Shown here piece after piece: positions 11,934 through 22,443 of a stretch of DNA of 64,000 nt. The notes under the pieces are model-generated. The model saw only the letters and a program-made list of their open reading frames with translations, did not search any database and was not told the origin of the DNA. The position numbers and the translations under genes were made by a program. The DNA lies in NCBI GenBank assembly GCA_026120035.1, contig JALRME010000006.1:1240001-1304000 (forward strand), in the 5' to 3' direction. The stretch comes from Coleophoma eucalyptorum. Lineage: Eukaryota; Ascomycota; Leotiomycetes; Helotiales; Dermateaceae. Each line of letters begins with the position of its first letter. Positions within the stretch are counted from its first letter, which is position 1.

Positions 11934-13499
11934 TTAATTGAGCACCACATAAACCCCGGTAGCTTCATCCTTAACAAACTCCTGGATACAAACGAAGTCC
12001 TTTTCAATCTTTTCCTCGTCCTCGAGAATTTTGCAGTGCTCTTTAACTCTGTCGAGAAGAGCCAAGGATACTTTAGTCAACCAGTCGTGTCCGTCATGAG
12101 TGAGTCCAGTGACATCATGGACACTATCGTAGAGCTGTTCGAGGTGCTGATCTCGATAATCGGAAGGAACAAGCAAGGCCTTCAATCTCTCTTGCATATT
12201 GTCGATCTCGGAATAAGTACCGGTGCTGACATTCTTCATTATATCGACGAGGCGTTGGACCAGGATATCCGACTTTTCCTTCCGCGAAGCTTCTACCCTG
12301 TCAGAATTGGCCTTCAGGTGCTTTGAGACGTCTCCCGGGCAGCCATCAACCAATTCTTCTAATTTTTCAACTCGTTCCTGCAGGTCCCTATTCTGCACAG
12401 AGAGGCCGTTGAAGTTGATCGAGAGAGCTTCGTAACTTTCTCGAATATCCGCTTCGCGGCTGTCGGCTTGGAGAAGCCGTTTGATATCACTACCCATGGC
12501 CTTTCGATCATTGTTCAGCTTTTGGATCTTGAACTGCATGTTGTCACGATCTTGGCAGAGCTTGCCAATTTGATACTTGCTGCTTACGCAGATGTCTTCC
12601 GACTGCTCGAGGTCACAGAGCCGTTCATGAATACGACTGGCTTCCCTGCTCTGTTCCTGGTAGATATCCCAAAGTCCGTCAAAAGAGTGCTTGAGTGTTC
12701 CAAATCCCTTGGAAATATCTTCAACGGTAGTATCACACTTTTCTGTCTTTGAGGCTTGTTCGAGATTGCAGAGTCGTTCATTGGTAAGGGCGTAGTCTTT
12801 GGAAATGTTCTCATAGAGTTGTGTGAGGCCTCCAGATGATTTCTGGGGCTCTTTGCTAATCTGGGATGTCTTTTGCGTACTGTCGGCCTCCTGGATAAAT
12901 CCGTTGAGGGCATTTTGGACCTCCAAGACAGCCTGCTCTTGACCCTCAAGCCTGGTTACTTGACGCTCGAGTATGATCACCTTGTTGGAGACAGTTTGAA
13001 TTCCAATATGAGCATCCATTTTGAAGGTTTCCATATACCTCTGAACATCCACTAGAGTGTATTCGCTGAGAGCGTGGAAACTGAGGTTGAGACAACTGAT
13101 CATCTTGTTTGATTCTTGCGCCATGTTCTCAAGGTTAAGAACTCTATGCTGAAGCACTCGGATGGAATCCTGTTGGCTGTTCACTAGGCCAATGAGTTCG
13201 CCATTCTCCTCTTTGAGCTTTTCGTTGTCTGTTTCGAGTTTGTCGTAATAATCATTGAGATCAACGACATCAATTCCCATAGCTTCGCACTTTGACTCGA
13301 GATCTTGGAAGTGCTCCTCCACAATTTCGGTACGGTTGTTTATATTTTTCAAGGCGAGAGCAGTAGCTTTGCCAAGTCTTTCAAGCCGCTCCGCGCTGCC
13401 AAAGCTCGCCGAAGTGGTGATCAGCTCGCCGACTGTTGCCTCAAGCAAAGCAAGGCGTTTGTCCATCTCTTCTTGAGATGTGGATGTGACAGAGCTCAT
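11934..13499 (-). CDS. Orphan coiled-coil protein
   Basis: Single exon, 521 residues from the ATG at 13499 (MSSVTSTSQEEMDKRL). An in-frame extension upstream exists but looks like untranslated leader, so I chose the internal ATG. The protein is almost entirely predicted coiled coil: heptad-like Leu/Ile/Val spacing with Glu/Lys/Gln/Asp runs (DKLETDNEKLKEENGELIGL, LQERVEKLEELVDG) from about residue 10 to 480. No catalytic motif, signal peptide or membrane segment is visible. I do not recognise a family; general similarity to SMC, tropomyosin or myosin tails would be compositional. It is divergent from the HET-domain gene and lies in an AT-rich accessory stretch. Function unknown; a structural or scaffold role is only a guess. 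Confidence 0.75.
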   Translation of the reverse strand: MSSVTSTSQEEMDKRLALLEATVGELITTSASFGSAERLERLGKATALALKNINNRTEIVEEHFQDLESKCEAMGIDVVDLNDYYDKLETDNEKLKEENGELIGLVNSQQDSIRVLQHRVLNLENMAQESNKMISCLNLSFHALSEYTLVDVQRYMETFKMDAHIGIQTVSNKVIILERQVTRLEGQEQAVLEVQNALNGFIQEADSTQKTSQISKEPQKSSGGLTQLYENISKDYALTNERLCNLEQASKTEKCDTTVEDISKGFGTLKHSFDGLWDIYQEQSREASRIHERLCDLEQSEDICVSSKYQIGKLCQDRDNMQFKIQKLNNDRKAMGSDIKRLLQADSREADIRESYEALSINFNGLSVQNRDLQERVEKLEELVDGCPGDVSKHLKANSDRVEASRKEKSDILVQRLVDIMKNVSTGTYSEIDNMQERLKALLVPSDYRDQHLEQLYDSVHDVTGLTHDGHDWLTKVSLALLDRVKEHCKILEDEEKIEKDFVCIQEFVKDEATGVYVVLN

Positions 13500-14219
13500 T
13501 CTGAATAAGAGATAAGTAAGAGAAGGTAATGGTTGCGGAGAACTCAGAAATGTAATAGAGAGTATGTTGTGAGGGTTGGTAGAATAGAAGTAGAAGCGAG
13601 ACCAAGAGAGCTCGAAATTATTTGATAGCTGAAGATTGATCATAGACTGTATTGGTGAAATGATCCAATTCATGCAAATGAGACCTCTTCAAGTAGAGAT
13701 CCTACGGTCTGGTTCAGGATACCGCAGTCTGCTTGCCAATGGCGACTAAGTGATCTAGAGAGTGTTAAGCGACGATTAGTGGTCTATTAACCAACTGGAC
13801 CAACAAGCTGATAGACGGGCCGGCGATGGTATGAGCGACCGTCATATCTTAAAGGTACCCACAACATTGTGCTAGAGAAACAAATGATTCAAAGTTACAC
13901 CACGTCGACCTAGCAAAGAACACTAATTGGTCTTAAAACTCATAGCGTTCAAGTATGGGCAAGAGTACATTTCATTCACACGCAAGTATTAACGTTTAGG
14001 GAAGTCAAGCCGATAACTTTTATGGGTCTTTACCGGGTTGCTTTATAGTTAAGCTTTGGCTCGAGAATCAAGCTTTATAGAGTGAAAAGCGCGATCATGA
14101 TAAGTATAACACGTGATATGTGCTTACTTTTTCTGGAGACTCCATAGGGTAAGTTCCATTCCACTACGAGCGGTTCTTCGCACCCATCATTTTGTGCCGT
14201 ATCGACTGTTCTCTTTGCA
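13500..14219. promoter_or_regulatory. Divergent spacer between coiled-coil gene and HET-domain gene
   Basis: A 720-bp region between two outward-reading start codons. It must hold both promoters. No coding frame is supported; codon-like frames over 13500-13673 are in-frame leader of the coiled-coil gene. Confidence 0.5.
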
Positions 14220-16409
14220 ATGAACTCCTCGAAGACGAGGCGATTAGAGATTGATGGCGATGGTATCAGAGCTCGTAAACGACGAAGCCTTGACAATCGC
14301 ACCTTCGATTCTGACCAGAAAGGACACCCCGCTTCTGAAATCTCCCAAACACAAGCGAAAAATGGCCCCAAAGTTGAAATATCCATGGCAGGCTCAGCGA
14401 CTAAGTTGAATAATGTGATAACTCTTCAATCCAATGCAGCAAGCTATGAGGATGAAGGAGTTTTCTTCCTTGGCAGCCAGCCTCGCAATCCCGAGAACTC
14501 CCGCAGCAATGAAGCTCCGGAGAACCCAGCAAGTTTCGATGTCAGGACTAATGGGGGGGAAATACCCTTACAAGAAGCAATTGAATTGTCAGACGACGAT
14601 GTGAATGAAGATGCTAACGAATCGGCAAATGATGAGCACAGCATCCACGATGATTTAATCTTCCTGGGACCGGCACCATTACCTATTTCCCCAACTGTTT
14701 CCGGATTCCGGTATCGACAACTTAATTATTCAGACATCAGACTCGTTAGCATATTACCTGGGCTAGGAAATGACCCTATCAAGTGTCAACTCTTGCATGT
14801 ACACACCGACAGGCCTCTAAGGTGTTCGTATCAAGCGCTATCCTATGCCTGGGGTGCGGAATCTGCTGGACTACGAGTGATCAAGATTGAAGATCAGGAC
14901 TTCCTTGTCCGAGAGAATCTTTACCAAGCATTGATTCATCTGCGGTATGCAGATTTCGAGAGGCTTTTCTGGATTGATGCACTGTGTATCGACCAAAATA
15001 ATGTCAGGGAGCGTAATGACCAGGTTGGAAAGATGGGTAGGATATATGGCCGTGCAACTGACGTTGTGGTATGGCTAGGCATCGAGTCAAAATGTAGCAG
15101 AACTGCTTTCTCAACACTGGAGAGACTAAATATGGAGAAAGGCTATTTGGCCTACTGGGCAAACGATACTCGACATAAACCCGAATTCATTGCCATTAAA
15201 AACATTACCAGCCGATCTTATTGGAAGCGAATGTGGATCATTCAAGAAATATTTCGAGCGAAGAAGATTCTACTTCAGTGCGGAGGAGACCGTTTGGAAT
15301 GGAATGTACTTACACAAGTCCTCCGAAAGCTTTCGAACGACGAAAAAATATCTGCCAGTATAGCATGCCAGGTGCTTTGCCAAAGCATGCCTGCACAGCT
15401 GCACGAACAACGTAGATCTAATCAAGGTTCACGATCCCTTTTGTCTTTATTGGAAATGTCTGCAAACTCGCTATCTACGGATCCGAGAGACAAGCTCTTT
15501 GCTTTATTTGGACTCGCAGGGGACATAACGAATAGCACTACCTTTCGAGAGCCTTTACTTGTGGACTACGCCATGTCTGTTTTTGACTTATATGAATATG
15601 TAATGGATCGGTATCAGGGAGCAGAGCCAATGCGATTAAGCAATTTATTGCTAGGGTTCTTGAAGGAGCCCATTAGACAGATTCATGTCCGACATCGGTT
15701 GCAACACTTGAGCCAAGCTCCTCCTTACCACAGCTTTCATAGACATAATGCAGGCATGATACACTTGAAGGCCACCCGAATTGGGAGTATTGTAGAAATA
15801 AGCCCGGCTCGACATACCTCGGACCTAAGTTCAGAATACCACTGGTTTGATTCATGCTCATTAATATCACCGATTGTTAAACACGAACTCCCAAGAGCAA
15901 AATTAATGGATAATCTATTCAAACATAAACAGGCAAAGAAAAGCATACCCATTCCTGCGAATATCATCCTTTGCAAAAGCTCAAGTGGACAGTTCGAGAC
16001 AACGTCTTTCCACCACATTCCAGACTCGGTCATGCGATATATGGACTTTGTTGATGGAGTATCCTCATCGGATCTAAGCAGCTCTAAGTTACCTTCAGGC
16101 CCTCGCTTGTTCATTTCTGCAACTGGAAGCTGGGGGTTGGTCCCTTGCTCTGCTGCTGAAGGCGACATGGTTTACCGGTTTCACAACAGCGATAGAGCAT
16201 TTGTTGCCCGCTCATTTTTGAACGAAGATTTTGAAGTCATTGGTAATTTTATTGCTGGTAGATGCTTGATAATGGAAGAGCGAGGAGATGGCCGGTCTAG
16301 CTTTTCTTCAAGCCATAAGCATTCTCAATTTCCAGGGAGACATATGGCTGCTGCACCAGAAGTGGATTTTTACCTCAACGCCATGGATGTGCAGGTTTTG
16401 AGTGTTTGA
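14220..16409 (+). CDS. HET-domain protein (heterokaryon incompatibility)
   Basis: HET domains trigger programmed cell death after non-self hyphal fusion in ascomycetes; most family members are uncharacterised. Single exon, 729 residues, first ATG. Residues 1-160 are a hydrophilic, acidic, low-complexity leader. The HET domain runs from about 203 to 350: YQALSYAWG (205-212), LFWIDALCIDQNN (249-261), QVGKMGRIYGRATDVVVWLG (268-287) and YWKRMWIIQEI (334-343). Downstream are the usual DPRDKLFALFGLAGD segment and a C-terminal block (GSWGLVPCSAAEGDMVYRF...FIAGRCLIM) that follows HET domains in many proteins. No NACHT/WD, ankyrin or patatin partner domain is fused. It is divergent from a coiled-coil gene. 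The gene looks intact, with no stop or frameshift. Confidence 0.93.
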   Translation: MNSSKTRRLEIDGDGIRARKRRSLDNRTFDSDQKGHPASEISQTQAKNGPKVEISMAGSATKLNNVITLQSNAASYEDEGVFFLGSQPRNPENSRSNEAPENPASFDVRTNGGEIPLQEAIELSDDDVNEDANESANDEHSIHDDLIFLGPAPLPISPTVSGFRYRQLNYSDIRLVSILPGLGNDPIKCQLLHVHTDRPLRCSYQALSYAWGAESAGLRVIKIEDQDFLVRENLYQALIHLRYADFERLFWIDALCIDQNNVRERNDQVGKMGRIYGRATDVVVWLGIESKCSRTAFSTLERLNMEKGYLAYWANDTRHKPEFIAIKNITSRSYWKRMWIIQEIFRAKKILLQCGGDRLEWNVLTQVLRKLSNDEKISASIACQVLCQSMPAQLHEQRRSNQGSRSLLSLLEMSANSLSTDPRDKLFALFGLAGDITNSTTFREPLLVDYAMSVFDLYEYVMDRYQGAEPMRLSNLLLGFLKEPIRQIHVRHRLQHLSQAPPYHSFHRHNAGMIHLKATRIGSIVEISPARHTSDLSSEYHWFDSCSLISPIVKHELPRAKLMDNLFKHKQAKKSIPIPANIILCKSSSGQFETTSFHHIPDSVMRYMDFVDGVSSSDLSSSKLPSGPRLFISATGSWGLVPCSAAEGDMVYRFHNSDRAFVARSFLNEDFEVIGNFIAGRCLIMEERGDGRSSFSSSHKHSQFPGRHMAAAPEVDFYLNAMDVQVLSV

Positions 16410-17297
16410 ACCCGAAATTAAGAAGAGAAATTCTGCCAGCCTGGTACTACTACTGTTGGCTTGCTTCAGATATGACGCTTCAAAGCCTTGAGGAAAACAT
16501 CAATCAACCAAAACCGTGTTGTCTAACATCAGTACAGCACCAAGAGCTGTGATGATATCATGCGAATAATCTTATTTATTCGTCGGAACGGCGATTGGAC
16601 GAATTTTCGAGGGATGTAAATGGTCATACTATGGACTCGATTTATGCTTGCAAGAATTACTACAAACTTGGCTCAGGTAAACGAGTCTACGACGTTCAAT
16701 GGGCTTTTATTAAATGTTCACAGATTTTGGGATGGGCATAATTGCTTCTAAATCCTTGCACACATCGTCACCTCCTAGGAAGCAATTTGCTAGTTCAAGT
16801 ATGAGGTAGGTGATGCTTTAGCAACAAGCGAGCTGATGAAGCTTTTGAGGAATTGCGAAGCGCCATATCATTGTAGATAGCAAGTCTACTATAATTTGGC
16901 ACGGGGGCTCAAATTCAATAGCAACAGTCAGATACTATAAGACCGGAAAATGAAGCCCAATGTTGTGTGCAATTCCATTTGATTCCAAGTCCCAGAGCGC
17001 AGTGTATGCAGATACTTGGAAAGTTCACATTCTTCCCAATATCGACGACCTTATATTTGATCCATTACTAAAAAGAAGCTATTATTGACTTCTTAGCTCC
17101 TAAAGACAGCGTAGTAGCCTGAACCAGGTCTTGATATATGCGTTAATATTACTGGGACACATTGTCATATTTTTAAGATACGAAGTCGAGCCCTTACTTC
17201 CAAGGCAGGTGTAAACTTAGAATATCTTTTATCGAGTGATTGGCTACTCGCCAATTCTTTTAAATGGACTTTCAAAGGCTGACTCTGATGTAGGGTA
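16410..17297. other. AT-rich intergenic, no supported gene
   Basis: About 0.9 kb of AT-rich sequence between the HET gene and a gene remnant. I see no coding frame, repeat or RNA gene in it. Confidence 0.6.
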
Positions 17298-18627
17298 CAC
17301 ACAGCCATTAGCAAGCTCGGCAAATTAGCAGACAAACAATTTGTCCTGGAAGCTCTCCAAGCTGGGATTGATGAGGGTGCTGCTGCAAATTTGACAAGGA
17401 CAATTAACTCGTATCAGGCATGGCTGCATTCTGAAATACTATCTGCTATCTCTTCCACGCCTCCCCACACTGCAGATGATGGGAAGGCACTGGCTAAGAT
17501 CCTATTCATGATACCAAAGAAGGCAATCTTTGATAGGTAGGAATTCTAGATTCATCAATTAATCCTTTGTTTTGCTAACAACCTGCTAGTATTTTGCTAG
17601 CTGTCAAAGGAATATTCAGTACACCGCAATGGTGATGTCGTTCTTGGCTGTGATATTCGAAAAGGGGGATTCTGAGAATTAAGATACGTCTAACATTATA
17701 GGTCTCGCAACCACCGTCTTCAAGGACCTGGTCTCAAATCTGGCAACCGACTTTGATCTGGCTGCCCTTGATCCCAAGTCGAACATCGCCGAGCCTTACA
17801 AAAGATCAATGGCAAGCTTTGATTTTGGCTACTATAGAGGCATTAGACTACCCTCTAGGGATGACACGAATGCAAAGAATCTCGCCTGGTTACTTACTGT
17901 ATGCAATACTCAGGGTATGGTTACGGAGCTAGAGACTTTCATAACCAAGATTTTGGTTGAGGCCAGTAAATCTTCGGCAAGTAAATACAAAGTCTTTTTT
18001 CTTCCATTTCAGACTCATCTCATCGATCTTCTTTCAGTCACCACCGATCCTATCAATAGTAATTTCAAGCGTCTAATTGTTAACGTTCTTGGATACTATA
18101 TTCTGCATTGCGTTCCACCTGAACCAAAAGAGCCAACAGACTGGAAACAAGCCAGGAAGGGCTGTGGTTGTGTGGACTGCAGGCTGTTAGACAATTTCCT
18201 TCAGGATCCGTCTCAAGTGAGTGCTGAGTTCAGAATGAACGAGCAACGCAGAAAACATCTGCAGCGCCAGGTAGGGTCTACTGGATATCACTGCCGCATG
18301 GAAAGGAACCTCCCAACACTATATCCTCTGGTTATATCAAATACCAAGGACGAATATTCGATGGCGCACAGCTCCTGGAAGCAGCAATGTGACGTCGTAA
18401 AAAGAGAGCTGCAGGGATTGACGCGCGATTTTCTAAATACCTTTCTTGGCGAGAGTTACGCAACTCTTCTCTCTTTCGACACAGATCGCATTAAGGAGCT
18501 TGTCTCGAGCAATTACGAAGGTCGAGACCTCCTTGTCTCTTCCAGTAGTGGCAATGCCCTTCCTCCGTCAGGCAGGAGGAAGCTACCTGCTGATACCAGC
18601 AAGCAAGAGGTCTTTCTCGACGATTGA
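17298..18627 (+). pseudogene. 5'-truncated remnant of a large fungal protein (possibly C-terminal part of a prolyl-4-hydroxylase-like protein)
   Basis: Three coding-looking pieces in one direction: 17298-17538 (AISKLGKLADKQFVLEALQA...), a short piece near 17600-17685 (SCQRNIQYTAMVMSFLAVIF) ending in a stop, and 17702-18627. The last gives 272 residues from an internal ATG at 17809 and is preceded in frame by ATTVFKDLVSNLATDFDLAA. A plausible intron (GTAGGA, GCTAAC, CTAG) lies at about 17536-17590, but I could not join the second and third pieces without a break, and nothing coding precedes 17298. The GCGCVDCRLLDNFLQDPSQ and QRRKHLQRQ motifs resemble, from memory, the C-terminal region of long fungal 2OG-Fe(II) dioxygenase-annotated proteins; the catalytic domain is absent. 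Either a decayed gene or a short gene with an unusual intron. Confidence 0.5.
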
Positions 18628-19659
18628 GCTTTTCTGTGCCAATTCAAAAATATATTTATACCACTCAGCTGCAGAGAAGGCCGTGGCTTTTCGCCTCATC
18701 TATGCCCGATTCAGTGCATTCAAATCTACGGCTATCTTGGTGCGTAAGGAACACGGGCATATCTACCCAACTTTAGTATATACTTGGAGGCCGCATCCTC
18801 AGCGAAAATGGGCGAGCTGCAGTAATGCCTGAGAGGAAGAGCCCCACGAGTGGATAGAGTTCGAGGACGGTAGCTGTTTATACATCAGTTAAGTAGCATT
18901 GGCAATTAAGTCGTACAAGTGGTCAATCCCGATGAGTCTTATCCATCGTCTTCAAGCAGCGCATGCATTTTGCCTTGATAGGCAGCTAGATCGTCCTTTC
19001 GTCTTGGAGACGAGGAAGTCTTGGAATCCTTTACTCCTTTAAGGACAATGTCCAATCATCCAATACGAGTTGCAAAGCCGGCGCTCTGACTCCTCGAGCT
19101 CCCTTCACTAGATCTCTTATCCTACACATCCACCACTCACCCCCACCCACCACCTACCAAACCCCACGAGAAGGCAGCTTCTCCCCACGCAAAGTCAATT
19201 CTGCACCAGCAAACCCTAAGCCCGGAAGCAGCTGCTATCATGAGAGAGAGGTGCATCTGCATCCCTGGTCTCATGCGTTGAGGTCTACAGCGCAATGTCA
19301 TCGGTTCACATAGTCCTCATGTGCCGCGGGCTGGCGGCGGCGAGCGAGCGGCTGTGGGGCTAAGTCAGAAGGGGGAACCTTTTCCCATGAGCGACGGCTG
19401 TAGCTGATGCATTGGCGAATTGGGTGCAGCTGGGGCAGGGATTTATCTTCCCCGGATTTTTTGCTGGGCTTGGAACAAAGGACGAAGAGATAAGGCAGGT
19501 TGCACTTGCGTCGATGAGATCATACAATGGGAGGTCTATATAGATGATGGTTGCACAGAAAGAGGATTGTAAAAAAATTACACGTCGTGGGACAAATATA
19601 AACATCGAAATCAAAAAGTAGAACTCTGCTTGGTTAATCCAAGCTCGCCACAAAAAATA
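18628..19659. other. Intergenic, promoter of the first PhyH gene at its right end
   Basis: About 1 kb without a supported gene. It contains a C-rich stretch near 19138-19165 (ccccacccaccacctacc) and a CG-rich spot near 19325-19350. An A-rich leader (cacaaaaaata) directly precedes the ATG at 19660. Confidence 0.5.
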
Positions 19660-20691
19660 ATGGGCCAATACCTCTCCATCACATCTTCCTCCCCTACCAA
19701 AGCATCCCCCGAACCAGAGAAAACCGCACCCCCGCAACTCATTCGATTCGATGCAAATGATCCCCAAATTAACTCATCCGAAATAATCTCGGCAATCCAT
19801 CGTGACGGTGGTGTTATAGTTGAGAATCTAATTACTAGTGAACTAGCTTCTCAAATCAAGAGCGAGCTGAAACCTCACTTCGACAGTGACCGTGTCGACC
19901 TGTCTGGCTTCTTCCCTTCTACAACCCAACGAGCTACTGGTCTCATCAGCATTTCGCCAGGATGTCGAGAGCTTGCAACAGTGCCATTGTGGATTGAGAT
20001 TGCCAATGGAATCTTGACAGACAAGTACAGTTATTGGGCAAGCCAAACCCTAATAGAATGCGAGTCAAAGCCAGTGATCTCGTCCACAGTAGGGTTCCGT
20101 GTAAATCCTGGTGGGAAGCAGCAAGTGCTACACAGAGATGATGCGTAGGTCTTACTGACGCGTAGTCGACCTTGCTGACAGGCACAGCGATTACCATAAT
20201 ACAAATATGGAGAAGCCAGTTCTGCTTGGTTGTGTGACGGCTATCACAAAGACGACCAAGGAGAATGGTGGTACGGTTGCTATTCCAGGATCGCACAAAT
20301 GGGGCCCAGAAAGATGTCCCTACGAGCACGAAACCACTGCTGCCGAACTAGAACCTGGGAGTGCGATGGTTTTCCTGGGCAACATGTATCATGCAGGCGG
20401 TGGAAATACTACCAAGTTGGTTCCTTATTCCTCGATACATCCCAGTCATGCTGACGATCTAACAGCGATGAAGTCCGTGAGACGGTTGGTATGTTCTTTT
20501 CTCGCAGTATGTACCGACAGGCTGAAAATCAATATCTCATGGTCCCTCCTGAGGTGGCGAAAGACTTTACGCCACAGATCCAACGATTGTTAGGATATGG
20601 GATATCTTTGCCGGCATTGGGATTCTATCAGTATCAAGATCCGATGAAGGTTCTATTCGGCGTTGAGGACGAGGAGACTGTAGTGATGTAA
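19660..20691 (+). CDS. Phytanoyl-CoA dioxygenase (PhyH) family protein, copy 1
   Basis: Fe(II)/2-oxoglutarate oxygenase of the PhyH superfamily; in fungi these hydroxylate lipids or secondary metabolites. Exons 19660-20144, 20182-20415 and 20466-20691 give 314 residues. Intron 1 is only 37 bp (GTAGGT...ACAG) and sits directly inside the metal site: His158-Arg-Asp160 ends exon 1 (LHRDDA) and AHSDYH opens exon 2. The distal iron ligand is His232 (GNMYHAGGGNTT). Motifs IPGSHKWGPE and LEPGSAMVF are typical of fungal PhyH proteins. Intron 2 (GTTGGT donor, GCTGAC branch) was placed so that NTTNDEVRETVGMFF reads through. The N-terminus MGQYLS would fit N-myristoylation, unproven. The gene is convergent with a Zn2Cys6 regulator 129 bp away. 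Substrate unknown. Confidence 0.88.
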
Positions 20692-20820
20692 GCCCAGAGC
20701 GTCTGACCAAGAACCAATATGTTCACCAGAAGCGACCAGGCTCCAAGCTCCCAAGCAACTACTGTACGGACCTCTTGACCTCACGGTCTCGTATTGACTG
20801 AGAAAGATCCGCCCCAAAGC

Positions 20821-22443
20821 TTAATAAATCATGAAACTATTGCCCTGTTGCGCTCTCGCGCGTGCAAAATCAATCCAACTGAGCGAAAAGTTTCCATCCA
20901 GTGACCAGAAAGCCTTGAGAAAAGTCAAGATCTGCCAGCGATCCAATGGACCAGTGGCTCGGATAATTTCCAAGAACTTCGATTCCACAAACAGCTGCTC
21001 GTTTGCGCAGCCGCGGCATTCAGTGCCAGCCAGGAAAAGCGGCAAGACAAGATCTTGTATAAAAGCGTGGGTTTCCTTGAGCGACCTTGTCAGCTCAAAT
21101 ATCCTATCTCGTGACGCCCATGTATTTACATCCGGCGCGGATCCGCCGAGAATAACGCGACGGCTGTAAATGAGACCCATGTGATAGAACATCTCCACCA
21201 CATGAGCGAACTCAGACCGAGTCTTGGGTGACCAAAACTTGAGTTCTTGTCCCAGGCTGAGAGTCCGTTCCCTGGCTTCTTCCAATCTTTGGAGGAAAGA
21301 CATGAGATCCTCAGCCGATCCTCGCTGGCCAGCTAGTCGTCTTTCCAGATTGGTAACTTCTTGAAGAACCCGGTGAAAATCCACAAATACAGAATCATTG
21401 TCGTGGATCAGAGTATCGCGAGCCACGTCGTGTGTATCTGCAAATGTGGTGATGAATGCACAAACATTCGGCACGAAGAACTCCTGCAACAGAAAAGTAC
21501 TGGTGGTATCTTTTGGTGCTGGTAAATGAATAGTGTTGCCCCACCTCCGGATCATTGTCCGTGCTGCCCAGAGATGTAAACGCCAGTGGGCAGAACCAGG
21601 TTGTAAGATTTCAAGATTGAAAAGCATTAGCGTTGTTGCAAGGACTTTGTTTGCCGGCTTTTGATCCACAATCTGCAGGCTGTTAGGGCCTTGCGTCTCT
21701 GACTTGAGCTGACGTGCTAGAAGTTCCAGAGCCTTGTCCCGATATTGTGTCGACACCGAAAGACTCTGAGACGATAGCGATGTTCCGGATGGGGCTTTGA
21801 ACGAGATGTCGCCGGCGGACAAGGCAAGGACAGAGAACATCAACGAAGGTGATTCCAAGGCCATGGGAAGAATGATATTTCGCCACGGATTATCAGAACT
21901 GTCAACCCAGGCAAGCCTCCGCGCCACATCATGGTTGAAGTGATGGAGTAGTCGACGGACCAGTGGTTGGTTCAAAAATTCAGAAGCCTGGGGAGGTGCC
22001 AGAGAGATAATCTGATCCATGTCATAGGCCGGACTCTTCTGGACGGAAGTCTCCTTTGGTATGACTTCTTCGACATCGTCACTGATTTCCTCGGGCGTAG
22101 AATCGGAAGAATCGCTCAAGTTGGCGCCATTGCCAGACACAAACGTGATCTCTTGCGGGACATCGGGGACGGGAAAGCCTTTGCCCTTGGCTTTCCCCCG
22201 ACTTGCAACACCCTGAATCCACTTCAAAGGTACACTATACCCCGGACACGTGAGGCCTCGGTCATTGCACTTCTGACAGGTTGGAAGCCCTCGATCGCAT
22301 TTGATGCGTCGTCGATTACACACCCTGCAGTCTGCAGGGTCACGAGAGCGTCAGTATGTCAAAGTCTTGGCAGCGGTGAGAGTAGGATGGTCGTCTTTAC
22401 CCTTGGGACCTTTCGCAGGAGCTTGATCCTGTCCTGGACTCAT
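20821..22443 (-). CDS. Zn(II)2Cys6 transcription factor, copy 1
   Basis: Fungal binuclear zinc-cluster regulator, nuclear. Exons 22443-22401 (43 nt) and 22331-20821 give 517 residues; the 69-bp intron has a GTAAAG donor and a TGCAG acceptor. Splicing creates the complete zinc cluster: Cys16-X2-Cys19-X6-Cys26-X6-Cys33-X2-Cys36-X6-Cys43 (CRVCNRRRIKCDRG...CQKCNDRGLTC). A second TGCAG 7 nt downstream would delete the first Cys, so the upstream acceptor is preferred. After a Ser/Asp/Glu-rich linker, residues about 115-500 match the helical fungal-specific TF domain of the PF11951 type (LLHHFNHDVARRLAWVD, NPWRNIILPMALESPSLMFS). The gene is convergent with the PhyH gene, which is a plausible but unproven target. 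Confidence 0.9.
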
